48,763 bases of DNA from contig JAVBJN010000028.1 in NCBI GenBank assembly GCA_031546985.1, positions 1 to 48,763 on the forward strand. The letters run 5' to 3'. Position 1 is the stretch's first letter. The number at the start of each line of letters is the position of its first letter. A model generated the notes under the pieces. It searched no databases. It was not told the DNA's origin and saw only the letters and a list, made by a program, of their open reading frames with translations. Origin of the DNA: JAVBJN01 sp031546985. Lineage in GTDB: Bacteria; Bacteroidota; Bacteroidia; Chitinophagales; Chitinophagaceae. Shown piece after piece: positions 43,557 through 48,763 of the stretch. A program made the translations under genes and the position numbers.

Positions 43557-44102
43557 TTAGTTTCTGCTCGGGAACACGCCTTCCATGCAAATGATATAAT
43601 TCAGCGCCAGGTATGGTTGCATATTCTGGTGTGCCTGCGAATTACCCGCAGCAGTGGTCATGCTACCTGTCATGGGCAAAATCGGTGTATTGTTGGCATT
43701 GTTAAAGCCCATTACACTGTTCAGTGAACTATCTACAGGCGCAGCCATAGCATTGGCGCCATTGGTGCCTGGTGTATGCTCGGTGGCATCTGTAGTTACC
43801 ACATTAGGTGCGTGGTTGTGGGTTGGCATCTCAGCTATAGTAAGGGTAACTGCTTCTGCACCGCCAGTCTGGCCCAAATCATAAGGGCTCAGTCCAGGAC
43901 CCTGCGCAGCGTGCAGCGCTACACGGCCTCTCAGGTCAGGCAATGCAAAAGTGGTTTGTCCGTTACCACCATAGGTCGTACCTAAAATGGAGAACAGCGC
44001 TGTATTTTGTGCAATAGGCAACAATTGACCTTCGCAAAAGGCCCAGCCGCGTGGTGCAAAATTTCCAGCAAAAAGTTTAATAATACCAATCATTTCATCC
44101 AT
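43557..44102 (-). CDS. Phage-tail-collar domain protein (MdpB-like), copy 2
   Basis: The start is taken at 44102 (MDEMIGIIKLFAGNF), giving 181 residues, exactly the length of copy 1; the longer frame adds 20 unrelated residues. The collar domain is nearly identical: A-P-R-G-W-A-F-C-E-G-Q-L-L-P, then T-T-Y-G-G-N-G-Q-T-T-F-A-L-P-D-L-R-G-R-V. The leader before the ATG (44103-44140) is also very similar to that of copy 1, with a shared GGTTAAAGA block. It precedes the 684-residue FG-GAP gene by 105 bp. Probably one duplicated transcription unit with it. Confidence 0.93.
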   Translation of the reverse strand: MDEMIGIIKLFAGNFAPRGWAFCEGQLLPIAQNTALFSILGTTYGGNGQTTFALPDLRGRVALHAAQGPGLSPYDLGQTGGAEAVTLTIAEMPTHNHAPNVVTTDATEHTPGTNGANAMAAPVDSSLNSVMGFNNANNTPILPMTGSMTTAAGNSQAHQNMQPYLALNYIICMEGVFPSRN

Positions 44103-44653
44103 GATCTGTGTGTTTATATAGGTTAAAGAGAAAACGGTGTTGATACATTGCCGCTCTGGCAATTAAAATGCCTCACAAAACCAAAACCACGAATAGATTG
44201 AAAAACAATGTTCCCGGTACATCCGGCATGTAAACGCACAAACCGGCAAACCATCATTACAGACGGTTATACTTTAAACTGTACCAATACGAAATGATCT
44301 GCAGAAGCGGGCCATACACGGTGTGTTTCCGGCATGGAAAAATGTAGCAGAGGATTACATGAAGTAATGCTTCTTTTCATCGGGATGTGGTTTTCAAAAA
44401 CAGGTGGTGGTTCTCTTTCTATGTCAAATGCTTAACAAGCATCAGTTAAGCCAAACATTTGACATATGACACAATAATACGCATAAATTTTAATAAACTA
44501 TATAATGTTTATACAACCAATATAAAATAGCCTATTTGAACCATCCTATATAATCAATACTCATATAAAATATTCAGAGCGGCACAATGTTGTGTTTAAA
44601 CACACAACATAATATTACAAATAAAAAAATGCAAATAAAGAGACAATATGTTC
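44103..44653. other. Intergenic region with a long imperfect hairpin
   Basis: 551 bp between two minus-strand genes, AT-rich in its 44460-44650 part. At 44420-44466 the sequence TATGTCAAATG pairs with CATTTGACATA, and the adjoining CTTAAC with GTTAAG, giving a stem of about 17 bp with an 8-nt loop and a 5-nt bulge. A smaller hairpin (ATGTTGTGT/ACACAACAT) is at 44587-44610, near the end of the beta-barrel gene, without a T-run. No gene or tRNA was seen. Confidence 0.55.
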
Positions 44654-47600
44654 CTAAAAAACAGCCCGCACCGAGGCGCGCCCTATATGCACCACAGGAT
44701 TGGTACCGGGCTTACGCCCTTCGTATTGAAAAGATAGTTCCAGGCTTTTGGCCAGTCGGCGATCGAGGTTCAGGCTCCAGAGCACGTTGGTACCATTCTG
44801 CAAGCCATCCAGCATAATATAGCCTACCGTGGTGTTGGTATTGCCATTGAATTGAATAGAGGCATAGGTAAGTTTAAGGCTCACCACACTGGTGCTCGCC
44901 ACATTGTAACGCGATTCGGAAATCAGCGAATGAATCATCGCTTTTTCGCCGCCATAAGCAGGAGTGTTCTTCTTATCATCGTAGCGATAGGTAAACGAAG
45001 TACGGAAGATCGACTTTAAACTAAAACTCAGCGAAGGCTCCAGCGAATAGTAATTGAGGTAATAATTCTTGTTGGCAAAATCCTGCGTAGCCTCGGCGGT
45101 AGAGCTACGTTCCCCTATCCGGCCATTTACATAACTCGAAAAGTTTTTGGTGAAGTTCCAGCGCAGTTTAAGCTGGTTCTCTTTATTCAGGCGGCTTTCA
45201 AGGCCATAGGTAAGCAACGATTTACCACCCGTTTGCTGGTAAATATAATCTACTCCCCATACCGGGCTGGCGCGGTTAAACATAAAGCTGTTGGTAAGCG
45301 AGGTAGTATTGGTAATGAGGTTAATGTCGTTAAAATCGTTGAAGAACGGGTTAAACTGCTCCAGGCCCTTATTGGCCACCAGCCTGTTGCTCAGTTGTAA
45401 TGCCGCAGAGTTATAAAAACGGCCTATAAACCGCAACAACGCACGTTTATCGCTGCGGTTAAACAACGCTGCAAAGTTCAATCCAAGCGTTTGACTGTAG
45501 GTTACAAAATTGGCTTTTACATACTGGTTAGAGGGTACAAATATGCGGATAAACTTAGCCTCATCCGGAAAGATAGCCAGCTCAAATTCGTTGAGCTGCT
45601 GCACCCCATCGTTGTTGTAATCTCTCCAGGCAAACTGGCCCTGCCCGGCCGGTACCTGCACATAAGTATACTCCCGTTTTTGCTCCTGCCCCGATCCAAA
45701 TTCGTACAACGAAGTTGCGGTAAGAAAACCCTTAAACTCGTTAACGGTATATTCAAACCGGCCCAGCACACTTTCATCTGCCTTCTGCCCCGAAAGGGCC
45801 GAGTCCAGCACATCCAGTTTGCGGTAAGAGCCGGTAAACCTTATCTGGTGGTGCTCATTGCTCAGCCATGCGGCGTTAAGAGAAATGGTCTGGCTTTTAT
45901 CTGCATCGCGAAATTGGTTGTCGCGCACCTTTCGGTCTTCGCGCACCATATATTCCAGCCCCACAGGATTCTTGCTTTGCGTACCATTGTTGATATAACC
46001 GGTGTAGGTATTAAACGAAAAACTGCTGGCGCTGAGCGTATCGGCCACCGTATTGCGGGTTTCGTTGTGCTCCAGCAAGTATTTACCTCCTACGGTAAGC
46101 CCTTTGAGCTTAGGAAATGTTTTTTCTACAAAACCATTGGGCCGGAAGTAACTGGTGGTAACGGTATCGGTAGAAGACTGCATCAGACTACCTGTAGCCA
46201 TGCCCGAAAAACCGGCTTTGGCAAACTGTAAGGTAGCCGCGTTGCGCAGGCCTTTGTAAGTATTGCCACGGGTATACATGCTGGCTTCGTACTGCAGCGA
46301 GCCCAGGTTGGTTTTGCGCAGGCCCACCTTGGCCGATGCCAGGTTTTCATCTTCGGCCACCGGCTGGTTTACAATACTCCAATCGCGGTTAAACTCTACG
46401 TTACGAAAGCGCTCTATGGCTGTAAATTTCGATTGCACAAATTCATATTGCCCGCCAGAGAGCAACTCTACCGCGTATTTATCGGTCTTGCGGAGCTTCT
46501 TTACCGACTGGAAACCCAGCCTCGCCGCGCCACCCAGGTGCTGATTGTTGTTAATGGTAGAATACAGGTTGGGATCGTAATGCGTCATGCCCACTTCGGC
46601 AAACACCCGGTTGTCTTTGTCTATGTTGTAGTTACCGCCCACAATAAACATCTGCTGCATCTTGGGCGTTACCAACAGCGTTACCGCTGCATAACTTCCC
46701 ATCGGGAAACCGTTTACCGGCGCTACCCATTCATACACCCGTCCGTTAACCGAAGAAGAAACCTGGTTGTAACTCCCTTTGCCCGGACCTACATAAGAAA
46801 ACACAGCGTTGTACTTTGCACTATCTGCATTGGTAGAATACACCAGCACCGAATCGTACAACACACCGTTTACCACGGTATCTACCAGTTTGTACAATAC
46901 TTTATTGGCGGCAAAGGTATCGGGCTTAATACTCGGAAATAAAGCCTGCTGGTAATTATCGCCCACCGATGCCAGAAACTGTTTCTGCTCGCCGGTAAGT
47001 TGCTGCACATAGCCCTGGTTTTTCGCATCCTGGTTGGAGTACGCGTTTAAGTACAGGCTCAGTTTGTTTTTATAATCCCAATGGTTGTTGAGAAAAAACA
47101 GCGAGTTTAGAAAGTTACGGTCGCTGTATTCAAACTCTACTACTACGCGCAAGTCTTTGGTGATAAGCCTGCGGGGCATAAACGTAACCTCGGCAGAGTT
47201 GTAGTCGATAATATAATCCTGGTCGGCACCACGCTTTACCTGCTGCCCGTCTATATACACTTTTTCGCTACCCGCCAGAATAATAAAAAACGATTCGCCA
47301 TTGGCGCCCACCAGCTTGTAGGGCCCCTGGTTACCATCCTGCGGCGTTAATACGTTGCGGGTAAAACGGCCTTTGGCTACCGAGCCACTCACCATGCCTT
47401 TGGTACTCCAATCCTTGTTTATGCTGGCGCCACTGCTAAAAGCGAGCCCCTGTACCCTTTTGTAGAAATTCATAAAATACCCTTCGGGCCTAAACATTTC
47501 ATAATCGCCCACAGTAAGCTTGTGCTGCCGTTTGCTAAAGGTGAGGTACACTTTATCGAACTCCTGTATCTGCTGGGTATTGCCCTCGGGCTGAAACGGA

Positions 47601-48145
47601 ATATTGTTGTCGGTAATAGCGGCTTCGATAAGAATGCTGTCGCCCAGGTAACCATCCAGTTGCAGGTTAAAATTGGAGTTGAGCACCACATCCTGGTTGT
47701 TGCCAAACGATACGGCACGGCCAAAACTACCCGAATAATCGAGCGCACCAAATTCGATCAGGTTGCGCGAATCATCGCCCTGCACATCAAACGAAATGGG
47801 TGCCAGCAAAAAGTGCTGCTCAATATGATCGGGATTTTTATGGTAAAAACGCTTGCTGAGGCTAAACGGAAACACCCGGTAATGGGCATAGAAGGTATCG
47901 GTACTTAATGAATCTTTCCAAACCAGGATAGACCGCATAGGATCGAGCAGGTACCGCGATGAATCTACCCCTGTAATGGAAAAAGAACCGGGAATAATGG
48001 TCAGGCTATCCAGCCGGATGGTATCGCTATTGGGTACAATGGTTGTAAACCGCTGGTTGTTGTACAGGTTTGTTCCCGGAGATTGGGCCTGGGCCCCTAT
48101 CACCAGCAAAAAAAAGACTATAAATAAACTTATGTTCCTGAACAA
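44654..48145 (-). CDS. Large predicted outer-membrane beta-barrel protein
   Basis: 1163 residues with an N-terminal signal peptide (M-F-R-N-I-S-L-F-I-V-F-F-L-L-V-I-G-A-Q-A-Q). I cannot name the family. After a soluble N-terminal part (about 20-110), the segment V-L-N-S-N-F-N-L-Q-L-D-G-Y-L-G-D-S-I-L-I-E-A-A-I-T-D, T-V-G-D-Y-E-M-F-R-P and the S-G-S-V-A-K-G-R-F strand lead into a very long run of alternating hydrophobic and polar beta strands rich in Y, N, S and T, which lasts to the end (final strand V-V-H-I-G-R-A-S-V-R-A-V-F, ending in Phe as barrel proteins do). No TonB-dependent plug or sorting tail is seen. A role in transport or surface assembly is plausible but unproven. Confidence 0.82.
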   Translation of the reverse strand: MFRNISLFIVFFLLVIGAQAQSPGTNLYNNQRFTTIVPNSDTIRLDSLTIIPGSFSITGVDSSRYLLDPMRSILVWKDSLSTDTFYAHYRVFPFSLSKRFYHKNPDHIEQHFLLAPISFDVQGDDSRNLIEFGALDYSGSFGRAVSFGNNQDVVLNSNFNLQLDGYLGDSILIEAAITDNNIPFQPEGNTQQIQEFDKVYLTFSKRQHKLTVGDYEMFRPEGYFMNFYKRVQGLAFSSGASINKDWSTKGMVSGSVAKGRFTRNVLTPQDGNQGPYKLVGANGESFFIILAGSEKVYIDGQQVKRGADQDYIIDYNSAEVTFMPRRLITKDLRVVVEFEYSDRNFLNSLFFLNNHWDYKNKLSLYLNAYSNQDAKNQGYVQQLTGEQKQFLASVGDNYQQALFPSIKPDTFAANKVLYKLVDTVVNGVLYDSVLVYSTNADSAKYNAVFSYVGPGKGSYNQVSSSVNGRVYEWVAPVNGFPMGSYAAVTLLVTPKMQQMFIVGGNYNIDKDNRVFAEVGMTHYDPNLYSTINNNQHLGGAARLGFQSVKKLRKTDKYAVELLSGGQYEFVQSKFTAIERFRNVEFNRDWSIVNQPVAEDENLASAKVGLRKTNLGSLQYEASMYTRGNTYKGLRNAATLQFAKAGFSGMATGSLMQSSTDTVTTSYFRPNGFVEKTFPKLKGLTVGGKYLLEHNETRNTVADTLSASSFSFNTYTGYINNGTQSKNPVGLEYMVREDRKVRDNQFRDADKSQTISLNAAWLSNEHHQIRFTGSYRKLDVLDSALSGQKADESVLGRFEYTVNEFKGFLTATSLYEFGSGQEQKREYTYVQVPAGQGQFAWRDYNNDGVQQLNEFELAIFPDEAKFIRIFVPSNQYVKANFVTYSQTLGLNFAALFNRSDKRALLRFIGRFYNSAALQLSNRLVANKGLEQFNPFFNDFNDINLITNTTSLTNSFMFNRASPVWGVDYIYQQTGGKSLLTYGLESRLNKENQLKLRWNFTKNFSSYVNGRIGERSSTAEATQDFANKNYYLNYYSLEPSLSFSLKSIFRTSFTYRYDDKKNTPAYGGEKAMIHSLISESRYNVASTSVVSLKLTYASIQFNGNTNTTVGYIMLDGLQNGTNVLWSLNLDRRLAKSLELSFQYEGRKPGTNPVVHIGRASVRAVF

Positions 48146-48298
48146 CCTGATTGCGGTTTTCTACCTGCTGAAAATAAACAAAATAGTGGTTACGAAGGCA
48201 TTCCGGGTATAAAACGCAGAGCGGCCTTATTTATTGAATGGCAGTCAATTGCAGCCTAATCCGGTTTCTGCTCTTTGGCTGACTGGCTCAGGGGATAT
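48146..48298. other. Upstream region of the beta-barrel gene
   Basis: 153 bp before the minus-strand start at 48145. AT-rich near the gene; no exact TAnnTTTG element and no ORF were found. Confidence 0.3.
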
Positions 48299-48763
48299 GT
48301 CATGCTGCCCCGGTATGCGTGAATACCCCGCAGTGCACTAATGAACTTAGGGAGCAGCATCTCCCCAGCAGAGTACACATAAGAGGTACTGCTCTCGCTC
48401 GTGCCTCACTCGGCAGCATGACAATTCGTTCTCGTTTGTCATGCTGCCCCAGTATGCAAGAATAAACCGCAGCACGCCAATGAACTTAGGGAGCAGCATC
48501 TCTTCAGCAGAATACACATAAGAGATACTGCTCTCGTTCGTGCCTCACTCGGCAGCATGACAGTCCGTTCTGGTTTGTCATGCTGCCCCGGTATGCGAGA
48601 ATACCCCGCAGTGCAACAATGAACTTAGGGAGCAGCATCTCTTCAGCAGAGTGCACATAAGAGATACTGCTCTCGTTCGTGCCTCACTCTGCAGCATGAC
48701 AGTCCGTTCTGGTTTGTCATGCTGCCCCGGTAAGCGAGAATACCCCGCAGTGCAACAATAAAC
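48299..48763. repeat. 139-bp tandem repeats with nested inverted repeats (three full units plus part of a fourth)
   Basis: Units begin GTCATGCTGCCCC at 48299, 48438, 48577 and 48716, exactly 139 bp apart; the fourth is cut by the window edge. Each unit starts with GTCATGCTGCC, and GGCAGCATGAC lies about 18 bp before its end. Inside, GAGCAGCATCTC faces GAGATACTGCTC. This gives two nested stems per unit, with few differences between units. Confidence 0.93.

Noticed and set aside
40775..44102. Prophage or phage-tail remnant, because of the two collar-domain proteins
   Set aside because: No baseplate, sheath, tape-measure, capsid, terminase or integrase gene is nearby, and the partners carry signal peptides and T9SS tails.
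44587..44610. Terminator for the beta-barrel gene
   Set aside because: The hairpin is AT/GT-rich and lacks a T-run on the minus strand; kept only as a note in the intergenic entry.
48299..48763. CRISPR array
   Set aside because: The whole 139-bp unit repeats almost unchanged; there are no short repeats separated by unique spacers, and no cas gene is in the window.

Overview
The window looks like a chromosome piece from a member of the Bacteroidota, most likely a Chitinophagaceae-type bacterium. The reasons are several secreted proteins ending in type IX secretion (T9SS) sorting domains, an Omp28-family protein, DUF4375 and STAS/SEC14-like small proteins, promoter motifs of the TAnnTTTG type, and poor Shine-Dalgarno sequences. 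The genus assignment is inference.

Layout. (1) 1-12.1 kb: a serine hydrolase cut by the left edge, two small proteins (DMP19/DUF4375; STAS/SEC14-like), a 1770-residue secreted subtilase, a stretch of GC-rich degenerate direct repeats, an Omp28-like thioredoxin-fold secreted protein, and an unrecognised 781-residue protein. (2) 12.2-31.8 kb: about 19.6 kb of minus-strand genes forming a large ter (tellurium/stress) locus. In transcription order: HAD hydrolase, phosphoribosyltransferase, TerD, long TerD paralogue, TelA-like, coiled-coil unknown, TerD, long TerD paralogue, TerY-like vWA, a TerB-N/TerB-C-like protein, a BrxD-like (DUF2791) ATPase, an Lhr/BrxHI-like helicase, a second vWA, a third vWA with zinc ribbon, PP2C phosphatase, protein kinase, TerC, then a terminator and a second unit with a DUF1444-like protein and TerB. 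(3) 32.1-33.4 kb: an AraC-family regulator and a VOC/glyoxalase-fold protein, then a repeat-like hairpin element. (4) 33.7-44.1 kb: a tandemly duplicated two-gene unit, each a phage-tail-collar protein followed by an FG-GAP/T9SS surface protein. One copy has expanded into a 2322-residue giant with 13 Ig-like repeats. (5) 44.7-48.1 kb: a large predicted outer-membrane beta-barrel. (6) 48.3 kb to the right edge: 139-bp tandem repeats with nested inverted repeats.

The most interesting system is the ter locus. It joins known Ter modules (TerD calcium-binding proteins, TerC membrane protein, the TerY/PP2C/kinase signalling set, and the PRTase/HAD metabolite pair) to a tightly coupled three-gene DNA-processing cassette resembling the BREX type 2 accessory proteins BrxD and BrxHI. 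No BREX core gene (PglZ, PglX, BrxC/PglY) is present. The cassette sits between two TerY-like genes with 1-12 bp gaps, and the cassette genes overlap each other. That suggests a regulated DNA-directed stress or phage response in which the vWA proteins connect TerD/TerC sensing and phosphorylation to the helicase. Associations of this general kind were described by comparative genomics (Anantharaman, Iyer and Aravind, 2012); this exact arrangement and its function are not established here. The second novelty is the duplicated collar/FG-GAP unit, whose internal spacer carries an RNA hairpin preserved with compensatory changes.
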